Assembly: GCA_024742475.1 (NCBI GenBank)
Contig: JANSYI010000015.1
Coordinates: 1-64,000, forward strand
Reading direction: 5' to 3'
Origin: a bacterium
Lineage (GTDB): Bacteria; Myxococcota_A; Polyangia; Nannocystales; Nannocystaceae
DNA: 64,000 nucleotides
Positions 45,692 to 53,494 of the stretch are shown here, piece after piece. Positions within the stretch are counted from its first letter, which is position 1. Each line of letters opens with the position of its first letter. A model generated the notes under the pieces. That model saw only the letters and a program-made list of their open reading frames with translations. It was not told where the DNA came from and did no database searches. Made by a program: the position numbers and the translations under genes.

Positions 45692-46194
45692 CCTCGAGGT
45701 CGCACATGCTCGGCGAGCTCGCGCTTGCGGCCTCGCTCGGTGCGCTGTTCGGCTTCGCCGTAGTCGTGCTGGTCGAGGGCGCGATCAAGCGCGAGCGTCC
45801 GGAAGTGTCACTTGCAGCCGTAGCAGAAGACCGGGAGCCCCGTCAGAGCGAACTCGCAGGAGTCCTCGTAGCCGACGAGCACTCCGCGGGCTGCCCCGAT
45901 TGCCGACCCGCGGTCCTCGATCTCCTGCAGGTTCTCCCGGTCAGTGACCGCCGCCCCGCATTCGAAGAAATCAGTGTTGGTCTCGATCGAACAGCCGAAC
46001 GGGTTTTGCTCGGTGCCCACGACGCAGATATCACCGCACTCGTCTACGATCATTTCGCAGACTTCGATGCCGGGCTGGTCGTCGAAGGACGGCTCCTCGT
46101 CGCAGCCCGCAACGTGCAGGGTGAACCCGAGGAGCAGCAAGTTGAGTGGCGTGGACGGTCCATGTCGCATGGCGATCGGAGGCTAGCACCGTGA
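45688..46194 (+). CDS. small membrane protein frame, disrupted or overlapped by antisense lipoprotein
   Basis: The frame begins with a GTG in a GTGA overlap and encodes about 40 residues with one membrane helix (LGELALAASLGALFGFAVVV). It stays open to 46194, where its stop makes a GTGA overlap with the next gene. From about 45808 on it runs antisense to a convincing lipoprotein gene, so the downstream part is probably not the original protein. Either the antisense gene was inserted in frame, or the two genes overlap. The last few codons may be original. Confidence 0.45.
   Translation: MTSRSHMLGELALAASLGALFGFAVVVLVEGAIKRERPEVSLAAVAEDREPRQSELAGVLVADEHSAGCPDCRPAVLDLLQVLPVSDRRPAFEEISVGLDRTAERVLLGAHDADITALVYDHFADFDAGLVVEGRLLVAARNVQGEPEEQQVEWRGRSMSHGDRRLAP
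45808..46170 (-). CDS. lipoprotein encoded against the operon (candidate moron)
   Basis: 120 residues. Signal peptide with lipobox VAGC (Cys23) and a mature part with about nine further Cys (EVCEMIVDECGDICVVG, FGCS, ECG, CEFA, CYGCK). It is leftward inside a strictly rightward operon. GC is lower than that of its neighbours by eye, while codon third positions are GC-rich in this frame, supporting real coding. Phage lipoproteins of this size often act in superinfection exclusion, which is inference here. Confidence 0.7.
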   Translation of the reverse strand: MRHGPSTPLNLLLLGFTLHVAGCDEEPSFDDQPGIEVCEMIVDECGDICVVGTEQNPFGCSIETNTDFFECGAAVTDRENLQEIEDRGSAIGAARGVLVGYEDSCEFALTGLPVFCYGCK

Positions 46195-47891
46195 GCCTGC
46201 CCGAATCATCCATGTCAGACGCGGTCCGACTGCTGACTAGAGACATTGGGCAGTACGAGTCGAAACTGCCGAGCGAAGCCCACCTGACGAACGAAGCGCT
46301 GAACCCCTCCGCGGCAAGTCAAGGAGCCGGTCAGTTCGCAAGCCGGGACAACCCGCTCATCGCACAGACGCTCCAGCGCAACGCCACGGTCCTGGCGCAA
46401 GCGGCCCAGGCGTTTGCGGCGGACCAAGGTCTTTCTCTCCCGACCGGCCTCGGCGACGTTGGATTCGGCGCGTTGCTCGAGGCTGTCGGCCAGAAGGCCT
46501 TCGACCATGACGCCTCGATTCGGACCCTGGCCGTCGATGGCGCGCTCAGCACGATCGACACGCTGGTCGAGGGGCCGCTCGCGGCTATTCCATTCGTCGG
46601 TGCAGCAGCGCTGGTGATCTGGAACGTCGTGCAGGCGGTCTACGCCGCCGCCGGGAACGAGTCCGCGCTTCCCCCCCTGTTCCGGATGAACCCTGTCGAC
46701 GACGATCAGGACACCAAGGCCGCGATCGCGCGGGTGAAAGGCGAGCACCTGTCTGATGACTGGACGCCGATCTTCCTCCCTCGTGGGCGCGACGAGTGGA
46801 AGATGCAACAGAACGACGGCGGATGGCAGTTCTGGCGCGACGCCGAGGACGGCTATGACGCGAGCATGGATCGGCTGGGCTGTGCTCCGGGCGACCTCTT
46901 CTACGTCGACAACGGCCTGGTCCAGTCCCGCATCACGTCGGACAACGTCACGATCCCAAGCAACGCCCGCTCGCCCAGGTGGAGCAACGTCCTTCAGACC
47001 GGGGAGAACCCACAGTCTTTCCACAGCCTCGTGTTCCCCACGGGCCAGTGGTACCCGAGCCTGTCCGCGTTCGGCCGGTCGGTGTGGTCGATGGTCGGGA
47101 CGCGTGGCAGCACCGCTCTGTTCCAGATCGACGCGGCGAAAGTCGCCGACGAGTGGGCGCAGTTCGCCACCGCCACCGCCTACTTCCGCGCAGACATGGA
47201 CCGCGCGTCCCAGGGGCGCCTGAGCAACCTCTCGAAGCCCCAGAAGCGCGATCAGATCGCCGGCTTCCTCAGCAACTTCGCCGCCTCCCTACACACGCTT
47301 CGAGTTCGCGACGACGAGGGCAACCTCCGCGAGCTATCGCAAGAGCAGCTCATTGCTGCAGCCCTCGACCCCGCGAAGCGCTCAAGCGATGAGACCGTCG
47401 GCAAGCAGGCGATCCGGCACGCCAACAACCTCGAGAAGCGCCAGCGCCAGGCCGCGAAGACGCCTCTGAACGCGCTGGTGACGAAGGACGCACCCGCGCT
47501 CCGAGGCAACGCGGACCTGCGCCAGCACTTCATGCGTCACCGATCGATGCAGCTGGACGCAGGCAAGTTCGACGGCGTTGCGCTCGACGACGTGCCCGAC
47601 CCAGTGCTTCGGCAACGACTCGAGGAGCGCCAGCGCAGGCCCGACGACGGCCTACCCACCACCTTCGCCTCCCCCGACAAGGTCGCGGATCAGCAAGCGA
47701 TGCGCCGCGAGTTCCAGGCGTCGCTGAAGACGATCGACCGACCTCTCGGCTTCGGGGGGTTCGGCGCCGAGCCCGACCCCGACGACAGGACCGGCGGCGG
47801 TTTCGGACTCGCTGTCGCGGGGCTGGCCGTCGCCGGGCTCGCCGGCGGGGGCGCTCTCCTCTACCGAAGCAGGCGCCGACGGACCGCCTGA
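46191..47891 (+). CDS. large unknown protein with C-terminal membrane anchor
   Basis: 566 residues from a GTG preceded by GGAGG. Residues ~30-160 are Ala/Gly-rich helices including a possible hydrophobic segment (AAIPFVGAAALVIWNVVQAV). The middle (~200-330) is Trp-rich and mixed alpha/beta. A long basic helical part follows, and the C terminus has one helix (GGFGLAVAGLAVAGLAGGGA) and RSRRRRTA. It is the largest product of the operon. No family recognised; it could be a membrane-linked structural or penetration protein. Confidence 0.6.
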   Translation: MSLPESSMSDAVRLLTRDIGQYESKLPSEAHLTNEALNPSAASQGAGQFASRDNPLIAQTLQRNATVLAQAAQAFAADQGLSLPTGLGDVGFGALLEAVGQKAFDHDASIRTLAVDGALSTIDTLVEGPLAAIPFVGAAALVIWNVVQAVYAAAGNESALPPLFRMNPVDDDQDTKAAIARVKGEHLSDDWTPIFLPRGRDEWKMQQNDGGWQFWRDAEDGYDASMDRLGCAPGDLFYVDNGLVQSRITSDNVTIPSNARSPRWSNVLQTGENPQSFHSLVFPTGQWYPSLSAFGRSVWSMVGTRGSTALFQIDAAKVADEWAQFATATAYFRADMDRASQGRLSNLSKPQKRDQIAGFLSNFAASLHTLRVRDDEGNLRELSQEQLIAAALDPAKRSSDETVGKQAIRHANNLEKRQRQAAKTPLNALVTKDAPALRGNADLRQHFMRHRSMQLDAGKFDGVALDDVPDPVLRQRLEERQRRPDDGLPTTFASPDKVADQQAMRREFQASLKTIDRPLGFGGFGAEPDPDDRTGGGFGLAVAGLAVAGLAGGGALLYRSRRRRTA

Positions 47892-47916
47892 CCCAACCCT
47901 CGAAAGGACTACGACC

Positions 47917-48840
47917 ATGCCCCTCTCCACACCAGCAAAGATCGGCCTCGGCATCCTCGCCGGCGGCACCGCAGCAGCCGGACTTGTCGCCGGCGTCGCC
48001 CATGCCCGGAAGAAGAAGTCCATGGGCATGAAGCGTGACGGCGGCTCCGCACCCGGAGACCAGCCCGTCGTCGAGCTCGACTTGGCCCAGATCAGCCTCG
48101 ACATGCTCGATGCCGGGTATCCGATCGACGTGGGCACGCAGTACGAGATCGTGCTTCCCCTCGATGTCGCTGCGGAGTTCGACGCCGGCCGCCGCTTCGG
48201 GCAGGTGACAGCCGCGAAGATCGTGGATGGAGAGCCGAGCCTCACCAAGACGTGGAAGATCGAGGAGGACAGCTTCCGGGTCGACCACAACGGCTTCAGC
48301 GTCGGCTTCGACCTCGAGCGTAAGCGGCTTCTCGCCTCGGCCGACCGAGCAGGCTTCTACGCCTTCGCGATGCGAGACAGAGACGGGACGGAGATCCTGG
48401 ACGACCTGGCGTTCTTCGCCACACGCCCCACGGACGGCGTCATGCGACTGCAGAGCGCCGAGGCGTTCTTCCGGATTCTCGACCAGTCGCCGGACGGCAC
48501 ATTCGCGGCGACCGTCGGCGAGAGAATCAGGATGCCGAAGGCGTCTCCAGTGCTCCGCATGCACGATGTGCAGACCGTCTCGATCGCCAAGGTCGTCAAC
48601 GGCATCGTTCTCGATGCCGACGAGTGGAGCGTGCATCGAGGCAAGCTTCCGAAGGGCTTCTCGGTCGGCACCGACCTCGAGGTCGAGTTCGTGGACGAGA
48701 GCGACACGATCAACATCACGGCGAACCGGGCGGGCGTCTACGAGCTGACCCTCCTGGACGTGGACGGGATCCCGGTCAGGGCCGAGTACGGTGTCTACAA
48801 CCGCGACAGCGATGCGCCGATCCGGATCCGCGCGACCTGA
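47917..48840 (+). CDS. membrane-anchored beta-rich protein
   Basis: 307 residues, ribosome site GAAAGGAC. N-terminal membrane helix (about 6-28, AKIGLGILAGGTAAAGLVAG) and a Lys-rich stop, then three beta domains of about 90 residues (VELDLAQISLDMLDAG, VMRLQSAEAFFRILDQSP, VEFVDESDTINITANRAGVY). The last fits an Ig-like strand pattern. Probable stalk or spike. No catalytic motif. Confidence 0.6.
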   Translation: MPLSTPAKIGLGILAGGTAAAGLVAGVAHARKKKSMGMKRDGGSAPGDQPVVELDLAQISLDMLDAGYPIDVGTQYEIVLPLDVAAEFDAGRRFGQVTAAKIVDGEPSLTKTWKIEEDSFRVDHNGFSVGFDLERKRLLASADRAGFYAFAMRDRDGTEILDDLAFFATRPTDGVMRLQSAEAFFRILDQSPDGTFAATVGERIRMPKASPVLRMHDVQTVSIAKVVNGIVLDADEWSVHRGKLPKGFSVGTDLEVEFVDESDTINITANRAGVYELTLLDVDGIPVRAEYGVYNRDSDAPIRIRAT

Positions 48841-48855
48841 GAGGCCTTCGTCCCG

Positions 48856-50340
48856 ATGACCCCGCTGAGCCGCACGCCGTCCCAGGTGCTCCGAGTCGCA
48901 ACCCGACTCGGCGGCGCCCTTGTGGACCCTGACATCGCACCGACGGTGACCAACGTCCTGGTCAACGGTGAGGCGCGGAACCTGGCGGTGGCCCGGGTCC
49001 GGCTTCGAGACGGCGCCCCCCTGAGCCCCGCGGCCCTGGACGGCCACTACGCGTTCGTCTTCGACGGGAGCTCGCTGGCGATCGGGGACGTGGTGGAGAT
49101 CCTGTTCCGCACGGGGTCAGCCGGCCGAGAGCTCGACGGGTGCGTGGCGGGGCGCGTCTGCGCAAACTCCGGCTACGGCGTGCCAAGCCTCGATCCGGGC
49201 GAAGGCGTCGTCCTCCCTCCTCCGGGCGGAGGAGGCGAGGGCGGCGGCGCTGTGGTCTTCGGCGGGACTTCGAGCATCGCGTACGTGGGGAACTCCTACA
49301 CCCAGCAGTTCAACATCCCCGGGGCAACCCAGCACTACGTGAACGCGCGTCTGGCCGGCGGCGCCGTCAGCCTGGGGCCACCGCCCCACCTGGGCACAAC
49401 GATCTCCCAGGGTGACGACGGCTACTACCCCGCGATGACGCTGGGCGGCATGGCGCTCTTCCCCACGATCGACCAGCGGCAAGGGCCGGGGTCCACAGAT
49501 GCGATCGATGCCTTGGCGTCGCCTCCTCCGTCGACGTACGACGCAGTGATCCTGACCTCGGGGTTCATCCAGGAGCAGACTGGCGACGACGGCATCGAGG
49601 CGGAGACCGTTCCGGGGAGTGGGTCGGACACCGTGGTCCTCGAGGTGAAGCGCCGGGTCATCTCGGAGATCGCCAGCCGGCTCGGTCCTGTTCTCTCGGT
49701 GGTCGTTCGGATGACCCACGAGGGCTACCTGCTCAACGATGACGTGGGGCTGGCTCAGTACGAGAGCTTCGTCCGTCGACAGGTGCTCGCCGCACGGCAG
49801 CTCGAGGCCGAAGGTCTTGCCCTGGCGGTGATCCCTGAGGCGTACGTCTGGTGGAGACTGACCGCCGGCGCGTCGGGGGTGGTCGGCAACGCACCGTCTG
49901 ACCCGGTGCCGGCCTTCGTCGGGCTCACGCACCCGGAGTCGACGCAGCCTGGCAACCGCAACTACGGCTGGCTCAACCGCACGCAGGGCGTGACGGCTCC
50001 ATTCAACTGGAACGGCCACCAGAACGCGATCGGGTCGATCGTCGCGGCATGGACGCAGGGCTACATCGGCTGGGACATCGACCCACGAGGCGACACGACG
50101 TTCCAGTCCCCGACGGGCCTGCCGAACCCGCTCGACGACTTCATCTCCCAAGACGGCCGGATCTACGGGGGCCACGCGACGAACGTGGGCAACACCCCGT
50201 GGGACCCGGCCGTGAACCCCGGCGGACCGCCGGATCCCGACCTCGTCCTCGACTGGTCGCTCGCGACCCAGGCGCAGATCCAAGACCGGATCGTCGCCGC
50301 CTGCGACGACTACACCGAGGGCACCACCGAGTTCGACTGA
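48856..50340 (+). CDS. SGNH-fold hydrolase with N-terminal beta module
   Basis: 494 residues. Residues ~30-110 are the shared module (VTNVLVNGEARNL, FVFDGSSLAIGDVVEI), then a Pro/Gly linker, then an SGNH-type hydrolase domain. Nucleophile Ser147 lies in IAYVGNSYTQQ (the GNS form of block I) and His388 in NWNGHQNAIGS is the likely catalytic His. Such enzymes remove acetyl or acyl groups from polysaccharides. Placed with spikes and wall enzymes, it may trim host surface glycans. The domain after His388 ends DYTEGTTEFD. Confidence 0.65.
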   Translation: MTPLSRTPSQVLRVATRLGGALVDPDIAPTVTNVLVNGEARNLAVARVRLRDGAPLSPAALDGHYAFVFDGSSLAIGDVVEILFRTGSAGRELDGCVAGRVCANSGYGVPSLDPGEGVVLPPPGGGGEGGGAVVFGGTSSIAYVGNSYTQQFNIPGATQHYVNARLAGGAVSLGPPPHLGTTISQGDDGYYPAMTLGGMALFPTIDQRQGPGSTDAIDALASPPPSTYDAVILTSGFIQEQTGDDGIEAETVPGSGSDTVVLEVKRRVISEIASRLGPVLSVVVRMTHEGYLLNDDVGLAQYESFVRRQVLAARQLEAEGLALAVIPEAYVWWRLTAGASGVVGNAPSDPVPAFVGLTHPESTQPGNRNYGWLNRTQGVTAPFNWNGHQNAIGSIVAAWTQGYIGWDIDPRGDTTFQSPTGLPNPLDDFISQDGRIYGGHATNVGNTPWDPAVNPGGPPDPDLVLDWSLATQAQIQDRIVAACDDYTEGTTEFD

Positions 50341-50350
50341 GAGCCACACC

Positions 50351-50737
50351 ATGACCCACCCACGATCCCCCCGAGTACTCCTGTCCTTCGTCCTGCTCCT
50401 CGCTGCCTGCGACCAGGCGTCCTGCGAGAGCTTCTCCGAGCAGGCCAAGCCTACCCTCGAGGCGGTGCTCGCTCGTGCCGACGTGCCCCGTCTGTTCGAG
50501 TGCACGGAGCTTCCGACAACGGAAGAGACCGCCAAGTGCCTCGGAGCGGAGGTGCTCACCCAGGGCCTCGAAGTCGCGCTCGAGCGCGCCACCGAGCTCG
50601 CCGAGCAGGCCCGCGACGCGGCCAATGCTCAGGCGGGCGCGGCCGATATGAGCGACGCCCAGCGCGAGTCCCTCGCGGCTGACCTGGACGCGGCGATGGA
50701 CGACCTCGCCCAGGAGATCGCGAAAGCACAGAGCTGA
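50351..50737 (+). CDS. small lipoprotein, paralogue of 52214
   Basis: 128 residues. Signal with lipobox LLAAC (Cys20), then a helical domain with a Cys pair (LFECTELPTT, AKCLGAEVLTQGLEVALERA) and NAQAGAADMSDAQRESLAAD. The same domain occurs in the gene at 52214. Possibly an outer-membrane spanin-type lysis lipoprotein, though the usual Pro-rich o-spanin style is absent. Confidence 0.65.
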   Translation: MTHPRSPRVLLSFVLLLAACDQASCESFSEQAKPTLEAVLARADVPRLFECTELPTTEETAKCLGAEVLTQGLEVALERATELAEQARDAANAQAGAADMSDAQRESLAADLDAAMDDLAQEIAKAQS

Positions 50738-50747
50738 GCGAGACGCG

Positions 50748-51482
50748 ATGGACACCTTCCCCAGCACGGATGCCGAGACCGGCGCGCTCGAAGTCGATCA
50801 CCGCGGGGTCATCGTCCACGCGGACGCGCGCGCGCATCGGCTGCTGGGTCCGGGGCTGGTCGGTCGCCACGTCGACGACCTCGCCCCGACTGGTCACGCG
50901 CGGCACCGCGCCGACTTCGCGCTACGTCCGACGGCACGGAGCATGCTCGGTCGCGTCGTACGAGCGATCAGGACCGACGGCCGCTCTGTACAAGTGCACG
51001 TCGGCCTCCTGCCGCTCTCACGGGGCCGCGTAGCGGTCGCGGTGCGACCGCACGAGCCAGGGGTGTACCAGGACATGCGGGCGAACCTCGAAGCGCTTCG
51101 GAGCGAGCTGCCTGCGCTGCGTGACGCGGGGATCTCCTCGGAATACCTCGACCTCATCCAGGACAGGATCCCGGCTCTGCTCGCGATCGGCGACGCGACG
51201 GGCTGGGCCTGGGTGTCGGCGCGTCTCGCCCGGCGCCTGGGCTGGAGTCCGGAGGAGCTGTCGCGCCAGCGGTACGAGGAGTTGATCCATCCCGAAGACC
51301 TGAAGCCCACAGCCGAGATCGCCGCACGGGTGATCGCCGCTGGGAAGCCGGGGCGCATGGAGAACCGATATCGGATCTTCGGCACCGACCGATGGCGGCT
51401 CCTGCGTTGGTCCTGGGACCCGCCGGGATCGACCGGGCTCACGCTGGCCGTGGCCGAAGACCTGGGAGAAGCCGAGGGATGA
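50748..51482 (+). CDS. double-PAS protein
   Basis: 244 residues. A first PAS-like domain (about 15-100: HRGVIVHADARAHRLLGPG, VGRHVDDLAP) and a second, clearer one (about 145-240: GWAWVSARLARRLGWSPEEL, YEELIHPEDLKPT, then a beta sheet ending LTLAVAEDLGE). No kinase, cyclase or HTH. PAS domains are sensors of ligands, light or redox state and are rare in virus-like operons. It could be an accessory signalling protein acting on the host. The next gene overlaps by ATGA. Confidence 0.75.
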   Translation: MDTFPSTDAETGALEVDHRGVIVHADARAHRLLGPGLVGRHVDDLAPTGHARHRADFALRPTARSMLGRVVRAIRTDGRSVQVHVGLLPLSRGRVAVAVRPHEPGVYQDMRANLEALRSELPALRDAGISSEYLDLIQDRIPALLAIGDATGWAWVSARLARRLGWSPEELSRQRYEELIHPEDLKPTAEIAARVIAAGKPGRMENRYRIFGTDRWRLLRWSWDPPGSTGLTLAVAEDLGEAEG

Positions 51483-51919
51483 CTTCCGAGACCGACATGA
51501 TCGGCCATCGTCGCGGCCGTGGTCAGGCCACCAGCCTCGACGTGCTCGAGGACCGCGTTCGGCGGATGGCGAGTGACTTCGAGCGCCTGCTCAAGATGCA
51601 GGAGGCGCGGGACCGAGCTGATGTCGAGCGCGCGCGCGTCGAGGCGACGATCACCACGCAGCTGAAGTCCATCCAGGACACGCTCGACGAACTCAAGAAA
51701 GAGGACATCGGCACCCGCCTAGCCGTCCTCGAAGGCAAGCGCCAGTCGGACGACCGGCGACGGCGTGAGGCTGAGACAGGCCCCCACGCCCACCTGACCG
51801 CGCTGGAGACCCAGCAGCGCGTCGAGGAGTCGAAGAGCCGCAGCAAGCTGTGGGCCGCCTTGGCGGCCGCAGTCGCAGCCGCAGGCGGAGCGATTACGAC
51901 ATGGCTGGCGACCCGATGA
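51479..51919 (+). CDS. coiled-coil protein with C-terminal membrane helix
   Basis: 146 residues. A long charged coiled coil (LEDRVRRMASDFERLLKMQE to about 115) and a final helix (LWAALAAAVAAAGGAITTWL) with a short basic tail. This plan is common in small phage proteins encoded near lysis genes, including some holin-like or spanin-like products. ATGA overlaps on both sides. Confidence 0.65.
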   Translation: MTSETDMIGHRRGRGQATSLDVLEDRVRRMASDFERLLKMQEARDRADVERARVEATITTQLKSIQDTLDELKKEDIGTRLAVLEGKRQSDDRRRREAETGPHAHLTALETQQRVEESKSRSKLWAALAAAVAAAGGAITTWLATR

Positions 51920-52200
51920 CGGATCCGAGGATCGTCGCTGCCGTCGAGAGCCTCGAAGGCGAGCGAGAGGGGCTGCGCGTGCTCGCTCAGGTTGATGCAC
52001 CCACCATGCGCGGGATCGCGGCCGCGCTCCGAGATCACGGCTTCGACGCCTACTCGCGAGTGCTCGACGACGTTGCGCGGCGCATCGCGAGCTCCTGCTC
52101 GAAGACCCGCCGGGTTGTCGAGCAGCTCTCCACCCTCACCGATCCCCGCCTTGAACAGACCGACCCACGAATCCCGCCGCCGGACCGCGGCGCGTCCTGA
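51916..52200 (+). CDS. small unknown protein
   Basis: 94 residues, helical and without membrane segment (RIVAAVESLEGEREGLRVLA, RDHGFDAYSRVLDDVARRIA), ending in a Pro-rich tail. No family recognised. It lies in the distal cassette between the coiled-coil membrane protein and the second lipoprotein. Confidence 0.55.
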   Translation: MTDPRIVAAVESLEGEREGLRVLAQVDAPTMRGIAAALRDHGFDAYSRVLDDVARRIASSCSKTRRVVEQLSTLTDPRLEQTDPRIPPPDRGAS

Positions 52201-52213
52201 AAGGACCCAACCC

Positions 52214-52732
52214 ATGTACCCGATCATCGCACTCGCCATCGCCCTTGCCGCGGCCGTCGTCGTCGCCCTCGTCGCTGACCGCCTTGGAACCCTGCGCACA
52301 CTCCTACGAACGCGCCCCGCCTTCGCCGTCTCGGTGAGCCTCGGGCTCATCGCCGGAGCTGCTGCGACCCCGCTGCTCGGCTGCGCGAGCTCGCCCGAGG
52401 CGCGCGCTCGACAGCAGCAAACCCTCGCCGCCGTCGTTTCCCGCGTCGACGTGGCCCGTCTGCTCGAGTGCTCGAAGCACGGCATCTCGCGCGAGGCGGC
52501 GCGGTGCCTCGGAGCTCGCGCCCTGACCGAGGGCCTCGAAGAGGCCGTCCTCCAGGCCACCACACTCGCCGAGAACGCGCAGGAGGCGGCCAATCCCCGC
52601 GCCGGCGCGGCCGACATGGACGCCGACCAGGAGGCCGTGCTCGCCGCGGACCTCGATATCGCCCTCGACCGCCTCGCCGTCGAGATCGCGGGGGCCAACG
52701 CTCTGGCGGACGCGCAGTCCGCTCTAGACTGA
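52214..52732 (+). CDS. membrane lipoprotein, paralogue of 50351
   Basis: 172 residues, ribosome site AAAGGACCC. An N-terminal membrane helix (about 3-22), a second hydrophobic stretch ending LLGC (about 40-58, a lipobox-like site) and then the domain seen at 50351: VARLLECSKHGISREAARCL, LTEGLEEAVLQATTLAENAQ and RAGAADMDADQEAVLAADL. The duplication brackets three genes. It is the last gene of the rightward operon. Confidence 0.65.
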   Translation: MYPIIALAIALAAAVVVALVADRLGTLRTLLRTRPAFAVSVSLGLIAGAAATPLLGCASSPEARARQQQTLAAVVSRVDVARLLECSKHGISREAARCLGARALTEGLEEAVLQATTLAENAQEAANPRAGAADMDADQEAVLAADLDIALDRLAVEIAGANALADAQSALD

Positions 52733-52756
52733 TCTCGCTCGGAGGATTGAGGGCGC

Positions 52757-53098
52757 TCAGGAGGAGAGGGCGCCGGCCACGAAGTCCGTCGAGAGAAGCT
52801 CCGCGACGGCTGCGACCTGCTCGGCGTCGAAGTCCGTACTGACGTGCTCCGTGAGCTGCCGGACACCCCTCTTGACAACTTCGCGGATGGCGTTCTGCTT
52901 CTCGAAGACCTCTCGGTCGGTAAACTGTGTCGACTCCATCGACATCTTGACGGCTGCGAAGTTCAGGAACCTTGCCGTCGCGAGGAGCTGCCGGGGGTCA
53001 CGCATGGAGCCGATGAGACTGGACAGGTCGAGGGTTGCGTCGCGAACTTCGGCGAGAGCGGACTGCAGAGCTTCGTGCCTTGCGTCGGGTGGGCTCAC
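52757..53098 (-). CDS. unknown small helical protein
   Basis: 113 residues from a GTG. Helical and slightly acidic (EALQSALAEVRDATLDLSSL, DPRQLLATARFLNFAAVKMS, TDREVFEKQNAIREVVKRGV). No membrane helix. It converges with the rightward operon, the stops only about 25 bp apart. No family recognised. Confidence 0.55.
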   Translation of the reverse strand: MSPPDARHEALQSALAEVRDATLDLSSLIGSMRDPRQLLATARFLNFAAVKMSMESTQFTDREVFEKQNAIREVVKRGVRQLTEHVSTDFDAEQVAAVAELLSTDFVAGALSS

Positions 53099-53264
53099 GC
53101 ACGACCTGTTTCACAGGCTGCATGCCCGGTCAACCGGTTCAGAGCCGCAAACGGTCGTCTCGGGGCAGGCGCGGACCCCCCCCAGCGACCCAAGGGGCCG
53201 CGGCCGCGGGGTCGCCGTTCGAAAACGGCTGCAACGATCGTAGCTGACGGCCGACCCCGTCTAC
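53099..53264. other. intergenic region with GC palindromes
   Basis: Upstream of the leftward gene at 52757. It contains GGGCCGCGGCCGCGG-type self-complementary runs. It should hold a promoter for that gene, but no element is clear. Confidence 0.35.
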
Positions 53265-53450
53265 ATGAAGCACCGCCGCACCCCCCTCGGACTCCGCCTC
53301 CCGCCGCACACTCCGTGTGCGCAGAACTGCCCTTCGTGCGTCATGGACCGGATCGGGGATGTGGAGAGGGCGGTCCGCGACCAGGCTCCCGATGTAGATT
53401 CGTGGGTCGTCGCCCTGCTGATCGTGCTCGGGCCGTCGGCCGAGACGTGA
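53265..53450 (+). CDS. possible small Cys protein
   Basis: 61 residues with a CAQNCPSC cluster (three Cys) and a hydrophobic C-terminal segment (WVVALLIVLG). No clear ribosome site. It would be the only rightward gene among leftward ones. It may be chance; it is kept because the Cys spacing resembles small zinc-binding phage proteins. Confidence 0.3.
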   Translation: MKHRRTPLGLRLPPHTPCAQNCPSCVMDRIGDVERAVRDQAPDVDSWVVALLIVLGPSAET

Positions 53451-53494
53451 GGGCGCCTGAATCCCGCGTCCAGAACTCACAGATCATGCTGGGC

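Noticed and set aside
46191-47891. Largest operon protein considered as a tape measure
   Set aside because: It is only 566 residues, lacks the long coiled coil expected and has a C-terminal membrane anchor.
33127-52732. Contractile tail or secretion-like (tailocin, eCIS, T6SS) locus
   Set aside because: No sheath, tube, baseplate wedge, VgrG-like or AAA+ protein can be recognised.
53139-53480. 113-codon leftward frame
   Set aside because: Composition unlike neighbours, crosses a GC-palindrome intergenic region and has no coupling to adjacent genes.
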